NCBI GenBank assembly: GCA_030679915.1 | Contig: JAUXRY010000022.1 | Span: forward strand, 62,001 to 126,000 | DNA from: Thiobacillus sp. | GTDB lineage: Bacteria > Pseudomonadota > Gammaproteobacteria > Burkholderiales > Thiobacillaceae | Direction of reading: 5' to 3' | Length of the DNA stretch: 64,000 bases | Shown: positions 20,123 through 28,639 of the stretch, one piece after another | Position numbering within the stretch: position 1 is the stretch's first letter | Layout: the number at the start of each line of letters is the position of its first letter | The notes under the pieces: model-generated | What the model was told of the DNA's origin: nothing | The model's input: only the letters and a program-made list of their open reading frames with translations | Databases searched by the model: none | Program-made: the position numbers and the translations under genes

Positions 20123-21345
20123 GACTCGACCAGCGGCTGGATGCGGATAGCCAGCGCTGCGTGGGCGGCGCGCAAGGCCGCTTCAGCTGCCGGCGGCGTG
20201 GCTGCACGACTGAAAACAAAGCCCAGGTAAGCCGCGCCTTCGGGTGGCGGCGCCATCAACTGGCCGGGCTGAGCGGTAATCTCAATGCCGGTGATGTGCG
20301 GCACTTCCAGTGCAGCGGACACGCCATCCACGCCCCGCAAAATCCCCTTTATGGGAATCGGGATCATCATCACGCCGGCTGCATCTGTATTTGTCTGTGT
20401 CGGCAGCGGCATGCCCACGGCGTGGCGCAACACGATTTCAGCCGACCCCATGCCGAGCGTGGCCAAGAGCATGCGGCCACACAGGCCGCCTATCCCACGC
20501 GGCGCAATTTCGAGCAGCCACACGCCGGCGTCGTTGATGCGCGCCTCGGCATGGATCACCCCCTCGCTGACCCCGGCGGCTGCGCAAGCACGTTGCACCG
20601 CAGCGGCAAGCTCGATTTGTGTTGCGTCCGGCAGGCGTGACGGCGTGATGTACAGCGTTTCTTCGAAGTAGGGGCCGTTGAGCGGATCGGGCTTGTCGAA
20701 TACGGCCAGCACCTGCAATTCACCGTGGCTGAGCACCCCGTCCAGCGCAACCTCGATGCCCGGGATAAACGACTCGACCAGCAGGCCCAAGGCATCGGCA
20801 CCGCGTTGAACGCGTGACTGAATGCGCTGCACCTGCTGGATCGCGCGTGACAGTTGCACCGCGTCGTCGACCCGGATGACGCCGCGGCTGGCGTTCAGTC
20901 GGCGTGCTTTGACCACCAGCGGAAATCCCAGCGCTTCAGCGGCCTGGGCGTCCTGATCCTGGATCGCGACAAATGAGGGATGCAGCAGGCCCGCAGTCTG
21001 TTGCACCTGGCGGAAATGGAGTTTGTCGGTGAGCCGCGCCACTGCCTCGGGCGGATTGCCCGCCAGCTTCAACGCAATCCGCAGTTGCGCGGCCAGCGCC
21101 ACGCCATGATCGTCTGCCGCCAGCACCGCATCAACCTGCTGTCTCAACGCCCGTAACACCTGTGGCAACGCCGCGTCGGGCTGGTCGAACGGTACGCTCA
21201 TCAAGGGGGGCAAGCCCCAGCCGGGCGCAAGCCGATGGCAATAATCCGCGCAGGTCACCAGCTCGACATCAAGCCGGGAAGCGGCCTCGATGAAATCCTG
21301 ATTGGCATAGCCTGCGGCAGGAAGCAGCAACAGGAGACGGGGCAT
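20119..21345 (-). CDS. ATP-grasp domain carboxylate-amine/thiol ligase-like protein
   Basis: The 408-aa cytoplasmic protein has an N-terminal Rossmann-like pre-ATP-grasp region (ADDHGVALAAQL) and an ATP-grasp fold: FPLVVKARRLNASRGV for the nucleotide lysine, LLVESFIPGIEVALDGV, and LLEIAPRGIGGLCG for the metal site. These enzymes form amide or related bonds through acyl-phosphates. The gene begins 6 nt after the radical SAM stop, so the ribosome binding site lies inside the upstream gene, and it overlaps the kinase gene. Substrates cannot be assigned. The nearest recognisable functional group is that of amino-acid or dipeptide ligases. Confidence 0.82.
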   Translation of the reverse strand: MPRLLLLLPAAGYANQDFIEAASRLDVELVTCADYCHRLAPGWGLPPLMSVPFDQPDAALPQVLRALRQQVDAVLAADDHGVALAAQLRIALKLAGNPPEAVARLTDKLHFRQVQQTAGLLHPSFVAIQDQDAQAAEALGFPLVVKARRLNASRGVIRVDDAVQLSRAIQQVQRIQSRVQRGADALGLLVESFIPGIEVALDGVLSHGELQVLAVFDKPDPLNGPYFEETLYITPSRLPDATQIELAAAVQRACAAAGVSEGVIHAEARINDAGVWLLEIAPRGIGGLCGRMLLATLGMGSAEIVLRHAVGMPLPTQTNTDAAGVMMIPIPIKGILRGVDGVSAALEVPHITGIEITAQPGQLMAPPPEGAAYLGFVFSRAATPPAAEAALRAAHAALAIRIQPLVES

Positions 21346-21351
21346 GATGAA

Positions 21352-22764
21352 CTAGAAGCTGGCGAGTTGGGTTTCAGTGGGTTCGGCGCAGCAATACCAG
21401 GGTTCGGAATGATGCGGTATCACCACACCGAATTGCGCGGGATCGAGCGCCGGGGCCGTTTCACCCAATGCGGCGTGGGTGCGATTCCAGATGCCGGCAA
21501 ACACGTCGGCGCGCGACAGCTCGGCTTTTTCTGCCGCCATCACCCACGCCATGATCTCGGCCTGCAAGGTGTCGGCGCGCACATCATCGGCCTGCCAGGG
21601 ATAACCCAGCATGGCGTCATCGAAAGCGCCGACCTGCGCGGCAAAATCCGGCAGGTGCAACAGATAGGAACCTTGCGGCACCAGCAAACGAATTGCCAAT
21701 TGAATCGGCGGCACCGCCTCGACCAGATTCAACCTGAGCAGGGCCGCCAACAAATCACGATAGCCTTCCAGCGTGGTCCACGGTGTGAATGGCACGAAGG
21801 TGGGGGCAAGCGCAATATCGAGCTCACGCACCAACGCCAGCGCTTCTTCAAACCCGGCCTGGGTATGGCCTTTGTCCAGCCGGTCGAGAATCGCGTCGTC
21901 AATTGATTCGACTGCGGCGACGATGAACAGCAGACCACACGCCTTTAGACGCGGCAGCAGTTCGGCGTGATTCAGCAGATGCTCGATCTTGATTGTCGCA
22001 TCCCAACTCAGGTCGGGAAAACGCGCATGCAGTGCCTCGGCCACTTTCATCGCATGGGTCGGGCCATTGAGAAAATCGGGATCGCCAAAGCTGATGTGCT
22101 GCGCACCGACTTTGACCTGCTGCGCGATATCGGCCAGCACGATGTCCACCGGCACCGTGCGGAATTTTCCTTCGTACACCGGCACTACCGGGCAATGGCG
22201 GCACAGATGTTTGCAGCCGCGCGTGGCTTCGGCAAAGCCGGTAATTTTCTGCGTGCCGTCGGCCAGAATCAGTTTGGCATAGCGCTGCAGTTCGGGCAGG
22301 CCGTGGCGATCGGGCAGCAAGAATTCGATCTTGTCGCGCCGCACTACGGTGTCGGCTGGCGACACACCGGTTTGCACCCAGGCCAGCAGATCGGGTTCGG
22401 ATTCGCCACCGAACACGGCTTCCACGCCCAGCTCGCGCAACCAGGCCGCGTTCATCGGCGCATACAAGCCAAACGCAGCAATGCGCGCGCGCGGCGCCAG
22501 TTCACGAATTTTCGGCAGGGCGGCGGCGGCGATCCGCGTGGCGGTGTGCATGCCCAGATAAATCGCGACGTATTCGGCGTCCTTGAACACAGCGGGATCG
22601 AGTTTTTGTTGCGACAGATCGAGACAGGCCACCGGGATCTCGGCGCGCGCAAACCAGGCTGCAGGCTGCGCCAGGTTGAAGGGCTGTCGCCCCAACTCGT
22701 AAGGACTGACCAAAACAACGCGCGCCCCGGAGGGCGCGCAGGTGCTGACGGTGCAAGCTGTCAT
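21352..22764 (-). CDS. Radical SAM protein with C-terminal CCAEP tail
   Basis: The 470-aa protein has an N-terminal B12-binding-like region (residues 15-130), then a radical SAM core with GCKHLCRHCPV (Cys184, Cys188 and Cys191, CxxxCxxC) and later barrel motifs (ISFGDPDFLNG, FIVAAVES). Near the end is WYCCAEPTETQLASF, with CCAEP at 458-462. This matches a tail known in the CUAEP/CCAEP-tail radical SAM (seleno)protein family, where the first or second Cys may be selenocysteine; both codons here are TGC. The reaction is unknown. The start at 22764 follows AAAGGAT; a longer frame would overlap the DUF971 gene. It is tightly linked to DUF971, ATP-grasp and kinase genes. Confidence 0.85.
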   Translation of the reverse strand: MTACTVSTCAPSGARVVLVSPYELGRQPFNLAQPAAWFARAEIPVACLDLSQQKLDPAVFKDAEYVAIYLGMHTATRIAAAALPKIRELAPRARIAAFGLYAPMNAAWLRELGVEAVFGGESEPDLLAWVQTGVSPADTVVRRDKIEFLLPDRHGLPELQRYAKLILADGTQKITGFAEATRGCKHLCRHCPVVPVYEGKFRTVPVDIVLADIAQQVKVGAQHISFGDPDFLNGPTHAMKVAEALHARFPDLSWDATIKIEHLLNHAELLPRLKACGLLFIVAAVESIDDAILDRLDKGHTQAGFEEALALVRELDIALAPTFVPFTPWTTLEGYRDLLAALLRLNLVEAVPPIQLAIRLLVPQGSYLLHLPDFAAQVGAFDDAMLGYPWQADDVRADTLQAEIMAWVMAAEKAELSRADVFAGIWNRTHAALGETAPALDPAQFGVVIPHHSEPWYCCAEPTETQLASF

Positions 22765-22774
22765 CAGAATCCTT

Positions 22775-23173
22775 TTATTTACCCTTCGGACGCTGCTCGA
22801 ACATTTTCGAAATGCCGGGCTCACGCGAAGCGCCCGCAGCTTCCATGCGCTTGAGGTATTCATCCCACATCGCGGTTTGATTTACACCGATGTCGTGGAG
22901 GTATTCCCAGGAATAAATCCCGGTGTCATGGCCGTCCGAAAAAGTGAAATTGATGCCATACAAACCAACCGGTTCGGCGGCATTGATCAGAATTTCGCGC
23001 TTGCCGACCTGCAGCACTTCCTGCCCGGGGCCGTGGCCGCGCACTTCGGCAGAAGGGGAATACACGCGCAGAAATTCGAATGGGATCTCGAAATGTGTCC
23101 CGTCATTGAACGCGATTTCCAGCTTGTGCGAAGCCTGGTGAAGCTTGATGTCGGTAGGGGTAGGAATAGCCAT
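22775..23173 (-). CDS. DUF971 domain protein (gamma-butyrobetaine-hydroxylase-like N-terminal domain)
   Basis: The 132-aa protein begins MAIPTPTDIKLHQASHKLEI and shows the DUF971 pattern: FNDGTHFEIPFEFLRVYSPSAEVRGHG, GLYGINFTFSDGHDTGIYSWEYL. The domain occurs alone in bacteria and at the N-terminus of gamma-butyrobetaine hydroxylases and may bind metal or iron-sulfur ligands. The start at 23173 is required because the longer open frame upstream runs through the tRNA-Arg gene. It is 10 nt upstream of the radical SAM gene in the same operon. Confidence 0.88.
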   Translation of the reverse strand: MAIPTPTDIKLHQASHKLEIAFNDGTHFEIPFEFLRVYSPSAEVRGHGPGQEVLQVGKREILINAAEPVGLYGINFTFSDGHDTGIYSWEYLHDIGVNQTAMWDEYLKRMEAAGASREPGISKMFEQRPKGK

Positions 23174-23273
23174 GGCTGAAACACTCAAAATGAACGCTGC
23201 CCCAAGTTTAAACCCGCAACGCGAAGAATAAACCCCGGCGGAACAAGGGACTGAAACCGATTTGATCTGAATT

Positions 23274-23350
23274 TGGTGCGTCCGGCGCGATTCGAACGCG
23301 CGACCCCTGCCTTCGGAGGGCAGTACTCTATCCAGCTGAGCTACGGGCGC
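23274..23350 (-). tRNA. tRNA-Arg (anticodon CCG)
   Basis: A complete 77-nt cloverleaf can be folded on the minus strand, with D-arm GCTCAGCTGGATAGAG, a 5-bp anticodon stem CTGCC/GGCAG with loop CTCCGAA (anticodon CCG), T-arm GCGCG TTCGAAT CGCGC, and an encoded CCA end. It reads Arg codon CGG. The acceptor stem has one non-Watson-Crick position, C4 opposite A69; all other pairs are normal. Confidence 0.95.
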
Positions 23351-23478
23351 TATGAGCCGCGAAGCATAGCGGGTTTGGCAGATCGAGTCTATCCACAGAA
23401 GCATGCATGACCCTTTCCTGACGGGCCGGCTTTCCTTATAATCCGTGGTTTTGATGCCTCCCCCCCAAGGATAATTAC

Positions 23479-24276
23479 ATGGCCGACTCGAACGCCAAGA
23501 TGACTCAAGCCACTCCGCAAGAAGTCATTATTTCTGTTGTCGCCGGGCTGTTCGCGCCCCTGTTGGCAATTTTCCTGATCGTACAACTGGTGCTTGGCAT
23601 TCAACAGGAACACAAACCCGACACCACCAGCGACGCCGCACAGAAAGCGATGCTCGCGCGCATCAAGCCGGTTGCCCAGCTGGCAGCGCTCGACGCCAAT
23701 ACCCCCAAGGTCGAAAAATCCGGCCAGGAAGTCTATGACGCGGTATGTTTCTCGTGCCACACCCCCGGCGCGCTGGGCGCACCCAAGTTCGAAAACAAGG
23801 GTGACTGGGCGGGTCGACTCGGCCAGGGCTACGACACCTTGATCAAGCATGCCATCGAAGGCATTCGCCAGATGCCCGCACGCGGTGGCGATGGTGATCT
23901 GTCCGACACCGAAGTGGCACGCGCAGTGGCGTACATGGCCAACGCTGCAGGCGCCAGCTTCAAGGCACCTGAAGCAGCAGCCCCAGCGGCAGCAGCAGGT
24001 GCAACCGCTTCGGCCAAACCGGACCCGGCCAAGGGCAAAGCCGTCTACGACGCCAATTGCGCGGCCTGTCACGCAACCGGCGTTGCCGGCGCCCCCAAAC
24101 CGGGCGACAAAGCCGCATGGTCCGCTCGCCTGGGACAGGGCTACGCCGGCCTGTATGACAATGCCCTCAATGGGATACGAGGCATGCCGGCAAAAGGTGG
24201 CAATGCCGACTTGCCTGACGCCGACCTGGCGAATGCGGTCGCTTACTTGTTTACCGAAGCGGGTGGCAAACTGTAA
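23479..24276 (+). CDS. Membrane-anchored diheme cytochrome c (c5-like domains)
   Basis: The 265-aa protein has an uncleaved N-terminal membrane segment (residues 16-40) and two class I heme domains joined by an Ala/Pro-rich linker (160-185). Heme sites are VCFSCH (Cys90, Cys93, His94) and NCAACH (Cys194, Cys197, His198). Each is followed by the same pattern, GAPK...W..RLGQGY...I..MPA.GG, whose methionine is the likely sixth ligand. It would carry electrons in the periplasm while tethered to the inner membrane. A second cytochrome with a third copy of the domain follows 49 nt downstream. Confidence 0.92.
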   Translation: MADSNAKMTQATPQEVIISVVAGLFAPLLAIFLIVQLVLGIQQEHKPDTTSDAAQKAMLARIKPVAQLAALDANTPKVEKSGQEVYDAVCFSCHTPGALGAPKFENKGDWAGRLGQGYDTLIKHAIEGIRQMPARGGDGDLSDTEVARAVAYMANAAGASFKAPEAAAPAAAAGATASAKPDPAKGKAVYDANCAACHATGVAGAPKPGDKAAWSARLGQGYAGLYDNALNGIRGMPAKGGNADLPDADLANAVAYLFTEAGGKL

Positions 24277-24325
24277 GCCAGCGGTTTTGCTCAGGCAGCT
24301 TTATTCAAATAAAGGGAGACATAGG

Positions 24326-24901
24326 ATGAAGGGCAGCATTTTTTGGGTCACGCTTGCAACGGCCTCGCTATTAGGTTGTGGTAAATCCGAAGAGGCTGCT
24401 GTCTCTCCCTCCATCCTGGAAGTCCCACAACAAGCCGAACAGGCTCCGATGGACTCCAGCCAGGTTGAACCTGTTCCGGCCCAGATTAGCGAGCCTGTAG
24501 CCGCCGAGGTGGTAACGCCTCCCACCCAACCCTCGGTGGTGGCGCCCACTGCACCCGCCAAGTCCACGCAGCCCATCGCGGCCAAACCTGTACAAGCTAC
24601 ACCCGTCAGCCCGGCCACCATTGCTGCTGAGGCCACGCCTGTTGCACCCAAGCCGGACTTGGCGCACGGCCAGCAAATTTATCGCCAGTCATGCGCTGTG
24701 TGTCACGACAAAGGGATCGCTGGCGCACCTAAACTAGGCGATGCCACTACCTGGTCAGCACGGCTGGCGCAAGGCATGGATGCGCTTTATGCTTCCTCAT
24801 TACGCGGCAAGGGCGCAATGCCGGCCAAAGGCGGGAATCCGTCGCTGGCGGATGCTGACGTCAAGGCTGCGGTCGATTTCATGGCGGCGCAATCTCGCTA
24901 A
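24326..24901 (+). CDS. Monoheme cytochrome c lipoprotein
   Basis: The 191-aa protein starts after a GGGAGACATAGG region with a lipoprotein signal (SLLGCGKSEE, Cys18). A long Pro/Ala/Val-rich linker (about 25-110) then leads to one heme domain with SCAVCH and the GAPKLGD...MPAKGG signature. The domain is closely similar to the two in the preceding cytochrome, pointing to duplication. The lipid anchor and flexible linker would let the heme domain reach partners at a distance. The ATG at 24326 is chosen because it provides the lipobox; the open frame extends upstream only as an overlap with the previous gene. Confidence 0.9.
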   Translation: MKGSIFWVTLATASLLGCGKSEEAAVSPSILEVPQQAEQAPMDSSQVEPVPAQISEPVAAEVVTPPTQPSVVAPTAPAKSTQPIAAKPVQATPVSPATIAAEATPVAPKPDLAHGQQIYRQSCAVCHDKGIAGAPKLGDATTWSARLAQGMDALYASSLRGKGAMPAKGGNPSLADADVKAAVDFMAAQSR

Positions 24902-24907
24902 GACTTC

Positions 24908-25642
24908 ATGTCGCTTGTCTGCCCACATTGCGGTAGCAATCAAATCCGCAGCGCTGAATTGCACGCCCATGACGGCATACGGCACATGCTGTTCAGCACG
25001 CCGCGGCGCTGCCGCACATGCCGCCAGCGTTTCTGGACGACCAATCCCTACAAACCTTTATTGCTATTGACTGCCGTAGGCGCGTTGGTCGGTATCACCC
25101 TCTGGCTCGCGTTGGAGGACAGTCCCAACATGTCGGCCAGCCAGGCACCCAACAAGCTACCCCACGCCCGTGCGGCACAGGGCGATGCCAAAGCCCAGTT
25201 GCAACTGGGCTTACGCTATGTCGAAGGCGACGGCGTCATCCAGAACGACAAGGAAGCGGCCAAGTGGTTTGCGCTGGCGGCCAAGCAAGGTTTGCTCGAA
25301 GCGGAATATCACTACGGCCTGATGTTGTTGAAGGGCCGCGGCGTGGTGCAGGACTACAACGCCGCGTTCAAATGGATCGAAAAGCCGGCAAAGCGCGGCT
25401 ATGCCAAGGCCCAGTACAGCCTGGGCGAGCTTTATCGCTACGGCACCGGCACTGCCATCAACAAGGCGCGCGCCTATATGTGGTTCAACCTGGCAGCAGC
25501 GCAAGGCGTGGACGCCGCTGCCAAGGCGCGTGACGGCCTGGTGTGGCAGTTAAAGCCTGAGCAGATTATTGAGATGCAGGAAGAAGCCCGGCAGATGACA
25601 CGCTCGGCGCATGCCCCGGCGGCCGTTCCTGTCAATCCCTGA
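24908..25642 (+). CDS. Zinc-ribbon, membrane-anchored Sel1-repeat protein
   Basis: The 244-aa protein has an N-terminal zinc-ribbon-like segment (CPHCGSN, then CRTCRQRFW), a single membrane segment (residues 49-68) and then three to four Sel1-like repeats (AQLQLGLRYVEGDGV, AEYHYGLMLLKGRGV, AQYSLGELYRYGTGT). Sel1 repeats mediate protein-protein contacts. It lies 6 nt after the cytochrome lipoprotein gene and is probably cotranscribed, but no function can be stated. Confidence 0.85.
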   Translation: MSLVCPHCGSNQIRSAELHAHDGIRHMLFSTPRRCRTCRQRFWTTNPYKPLLLLTAVGALVGITLWLALEDSPNMSASQAPNKLPHARAAQGDAKAQLQLGLRYVEGDGVIQNDKEAAKWFALAAKQGLLEAEYHYGLMLLKGRGVVQDYNAAFKWIEKPAKRGYAKAQYSLGELYRYGTGTAINKARAYMWFNLAAAQGVDAAAKARDGLVWQLKPEQIIEMQEEARQMTRSAHAPAAVPVNP

Positions 25643-25777
25643 TTCCTGTTTCAAGTTGCGCGTGGGCACGCATCCACATCCAGCATCCAGAACTGATGAG
25701 TATCCAGTTTCAGCCGGATTATTTTGCAAGGCGTAACTGAGCTGGTCACAGGTTCCTGCTCGCGAGCGCCCACACAC

Positions 25778-27067
25778 TCATCCGCTCCGTGTGTCATGCT
25801 CGTGGTCCGGCGAGGATTTTCGCGTAAGGAATACCCCCAGCGTGATCATCAGACAAACCACGCCAGCCAGGGTAAAGGTGAGCGGCGCCCCCAGGCTGCT
25901 GGTGCCATACCCGATCGCCGGATAAGTGATCAACCAAAAGGCGTGGGTGAGCGCGAAATAAGCGGCATAGGCTCGTCCGCGATCGGCTTCGTGGGTGTGC
26001 TCAGCGAGCAGCGTCGAGGAGGGGATCGCGATCAGGGCCTGCCCGGCACCGTTCAAGAACCAGAGCAAGGCAAAAATCCACAACGGCGGCTGCAACACCC
26101 CCGGCAACAGCAGCACACCGAGCACGAGCCCCCCAACCAGCAAGGCGCGCTCGGTCCACCGATGACGCAGGCCATGAAGGGCAACGCGACTGTCGGCGCC
26201 GGATTCATAGCGGCCGGTTGCTCGCCCCAACACGAGTGCGGCGACTGTCGAGCCCACCCCCAGTGCCGCCATCACCACCACAAACGCCGTCTCGCTCAGG
26301 GCGAGAACTTCCTTCACGTACACGACGGTCGCGACGATCGCCGCAGCCCCGGCGATCGCTTCGACAAAGCTGAATATCAGCGCGCGCCGCAGCGACGCCT
26401 CGCGTAACAATATTTTTGCTCCGTAGGTCAGCTCGTGCAGCACCACGCCCGGCGAAAACTGTTTGGGCGGTTTCGGAATATGTCGTAGGGAACTGGCCGC
26501 GACCAGGCCAGCCGAAACCAGATAACTCGCCGCATCAAACCAGAATAGCCACTGCAGGCCCAGCAGCGCGACAAGAAGCCCGGCAAGCATAGGCGCCAGC
26601 ATAGCCTCCATGTCCACCGCCACGCGCGACAACGACAGGGCCTTCACGTAGTGCGCGCTGCCGGCCACTTCGGGAATGGTCGCATCGTAGATCGGCGAAA
26701 AAAAAGCGGTGGCTGCGTTGATCAGAAAGATCATCACGTAAACCTGCCACACACTCTCGATAAACGGAAACAAGGCTAGAAGCCCGAATCGCACGATATC
26801 GGCGAGGATCAGCATGCGCTTGCGGTTGACACGATCCGCAAGAATTCCGGCCGGCTGGGAAAACACCAGGAAGGCGAGAATCCGCAGCATCAGCGCGTTG
26901 CCGATCACAACGGCCGCCGAGCCGCCGCCGACCAACTGATGCGCGAACAGCGCCAGCCCCACGGTGGTCACCCCGCTGCCGATGAGCGAGATGACCTGGG
27001 CGGAAAACAGCAGCCTGAAGTCGCGATTGCGGGCGAGCGGGCTCGCGAACAGGCTGGCAAGACTCAC
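25778..27067 (-). CDS. MFS transporter, probable export protein of the metal-efflux operon
   Basis: The 429-aa protein has about twelve hydrophobic segments, a charged loop after the second (AGILADRVNRKRM, the major-facilitator loop 2-3 motif) and a C-terminus rich in His, Asp and Glu (DHEHDTRSG). MFS exporters of the NreB type, with His-rich ends, occur beside nickel/cobalt efflux genes, which fits its place at the end of the czc-like operon. The GTG at 27067 is preceded by AAGGAAG. Nickel specificity is inference from context only. Confidence 0.8.
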   Translation of the reverse strand: MSLASLFASPLARNRDFRLLFSAQVISLIGSGVTTVGLALFAHQLVGGGSAAVVIGNALMLRILAFLVFSQPAGILADRVNRKRMLILADIVRFGLLALFPFIESVWQVYVMIFLINAATAFFSPIYDATIPEVAGSAHYVKALSLSRVAVDMEAMLAPMLAGLLVALLGLQWLFWFDAASYLVSAGLVAASSLRHIPKPPKQFSPGVVLHELTYGAKILLREASLRRALIFSFVEAIAGAAAIVATVVYVKEVLALSETAFVVVMAALGVGSTVAALVLGRATGRYESGADSRVALHGLRHRWTERALLVGGLVLGVLLLPGVLQPPLWIFALLWFLNGAGQALIAIPSSTLLAEHTHEADRGRAYAAYFALTHAFWLITYPAIGYGTSSLGAPLTFTLAGVVCLMITLGVFLTRKSSPDHEHDTRSG

Positions 27068-27179
27068 CCTAATGACTTCCTTTTCGCTGGCCGGCGCGAA
27101 GCGTCAACCATTCCATTGCGACAACCGGGAACGCGTTGGCCTCGGCCTTCCCGAATGAAACCGCGCTGCATGGTTTTGC

Positions 27180-27800
27180 TCACTTTGCCTGCTGCAGTGC
27201 CGCGTAAAAGCCACTCACTTTGAGTTTGATCCGAACCGGTTTATCCCCACGGTTACGCCAAAACCAACCATGCGTACCGTCAAACGGTGCGACAAATGTG
27301 CCTTGCGCACTGGATTGCTGCTGGTCTTTCCAGTAGCTGGCGAAATCTGACCCGGCATTCACGCGCTCGCCGTGCATGTCGAAATTGACCTTTCCGCCTT
27401 CGGCTTTCCAGGTAAAGACGAACTGCTCGCCTTGTCGCATGGTGGCCTTGATTTCATCGCCTTCGCCGGGTTGCAGGGTCAGTATCATTTCGTCACTGCG
27501 GAAAGGGACTTCGCTAGCAGTCACAATCGGCGCAGCGGCTTGTGCCGCCGGTGCAGCTGCAGCCTCACTGCCGGGCTGCACCACAGCAGAAGTGTCCGGG
27601 ATCAGTGCCGATGCTGCCTCGCCACTGGGGGCGCTCAGCGTAGTCAGCCCCAGCGCTTTTCCAATCCCGGTTGGGTCGATGCCATGCTCGGCGGGCAGCA
27701 CGAGGGTAATCAGGATTGCAGCGGCGGCGGCGAGTGCGATGCCCGTCGCCTTGAACAATTGGGGCAGGCTCGGCAGCGGGTGGGTATTGTGGGTGGTCAT
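27180..27800 (-). CDS. Single-span membrane-anchored periplasmic protein
   Basis: The 206-aa protein has one N-terminal membrane segment (about residues 17-38), an Ala/Pro-rich linker and a C-terminal beta-rich domain (EMILTLQPGEGDEIKATM, GTFVAPFDGTHGWFWRNRGDKPVRIKL). This type is annotated elsewhere as a transmembrane anchor protein and is often found next to HupE/UreJ-like and RND metal efflux genes. The start follows AAGGATCC and lies 16 nt after the HupE-like gene. No enzymatic motif is visible. Confidence 0.72.
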   Translation of the reverse strand: MTTHNTHPLPSLPQLFKATGIALAAAAAILITLVLPAEHGIDPTGIGKALGLTTLSAPSGEAASALIPDTSAVVQPGSEAAAAPAAQAAAPIVTASEVPFRSDEMILTLQPGEGDEIKATMRQGEQFVFTWKAEGGKVNFDMHGERVNAGSDFASYWKDQQQSSAQGTFVAPFDGTHGWFWRNRGDKPVRIKLKVSGFYAALQQAK

Positions 27801-27816
27801 ATCTGGATCCTTTAAT

Positions 27817-28554
27817 TCAAAGTGTGAAATAGCGGGTTATTTGATGGCCCATCAGGATGAATCCCGCGGCCATCAACACGGCATTGGTTGCAAACGCCTG
27901 ATGCCAAAATGCACCGGACCGCCGCCAGAAACCCATGGCGATGAGAATGGCGGCAAGCGCGAGCAACTGCCCAAGTTCGACCCCGACATTGAAGGCGAGG
28001 ATGTTGGGCACCAGTCCATCCTGCGATAGCGTGAATTCCTGCAGTTTGGTGGCGAGACCAAATCCGTGGAAGAAGCCAAAGATCAGCACCGCGGCCTTGG
28101 TGTTGGGTTGAAAGCCCAGCACCCGCTTGAATGCGCCCATGTTGTCGAGCGCCTTGTACACGACCGAGAGGCCGATGATGGCGTCGACGATGTAGGGGTT
28201 GACGTGCGTTCCACTGAGCACGCCGTACAGCAGTGTTGCGCTATGACCCACTGCGAATAGCGTGACGTAGATCCCGACCTCGCGCATGCGATACAGAAAG
28301 AAAACCACGCCGAACAAGAACAGCAGGTGGTCATACCCCGTGACCATGTGCTTGGCGCCCAGATACATGAACGGGATCAGCTGCATGCCGCTGGCCTGCT
28401 CGATAAACAGCTTGTCATCCTCGGCAACACCGTGCGCAAACACACTCGTTGCGAGGAGCGAAAGCAGAGCGAGTGTGAAGAATGCAAACCCGCGAGTGCG
28501 CAAAGCGGCCTCGATCCGTTGCAGCGTGGAGATCAATGTGAAATTTTCTGTCAT
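27817..28554 (-). CDS. HupE/UreJ-family membrane protein
   Basis: The 245-aa protein starts MTENFTLISTLQRIE and has a first hydrophobic segment ending in SVFAHG, then six further membrane segments. Family motifs GYDHLLFLFGVVFF and FFHGFGLATKLQEF contain the conserved His residues that are thought to bind nickel or cobalt in HupE/UreJ permeases. The start at 28554 is chosen because longer frames run into the preceding TolC-like gene; an intermediate ATG at 28593 is possible. Direction of transport is not known; association with efflux genes suggests a role in metal tolerance or homeostasis. Confidence 0.8.
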   Translation of the reverse strand: MTENFTLISTLQRIEAALRTRGFAFFTLALLSLLATSVFAHGVAEDDKLFIEQASGMQLIPFMYLGAKHMVTGYDHLLFLFGVVFFLYRMREVGIYVTLFAVGHSATLLYGVLSGTHVNPYIVDAIIGLSVVYKALDNMGAFKRVLGFQPNTKAAVLIFGFFHGFGLATKLQEFTLSQDGLVPNILAFNVGVELGQLLALAAILIAMGFWRRSGAFWHQAFATNAVLMAAGFILMGHQITRYFTL

Positions 28555-28639
28555 GTTCCCGATCCAAAATAAAGTGAGCGTCGAGGCGACGCCCATGTAA
28601 CCTGCAATGTCGCTTGTTGCATCCTGGGTTTTTTCGGCT

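Noticed and set aside
21352-21420. Selenocysteine at the CCAEP tail
   Set aside because: Both tail codons are TGC and the frame ends in a normal TAG after the tail; this member is the all-cysteine form.
23174-23404. N-terminal extension of the DUF971 gene to 23404
   Set aside because: The extra codons are the translated tRNA-Arg gene and its flanks; the normal start is at 23173.
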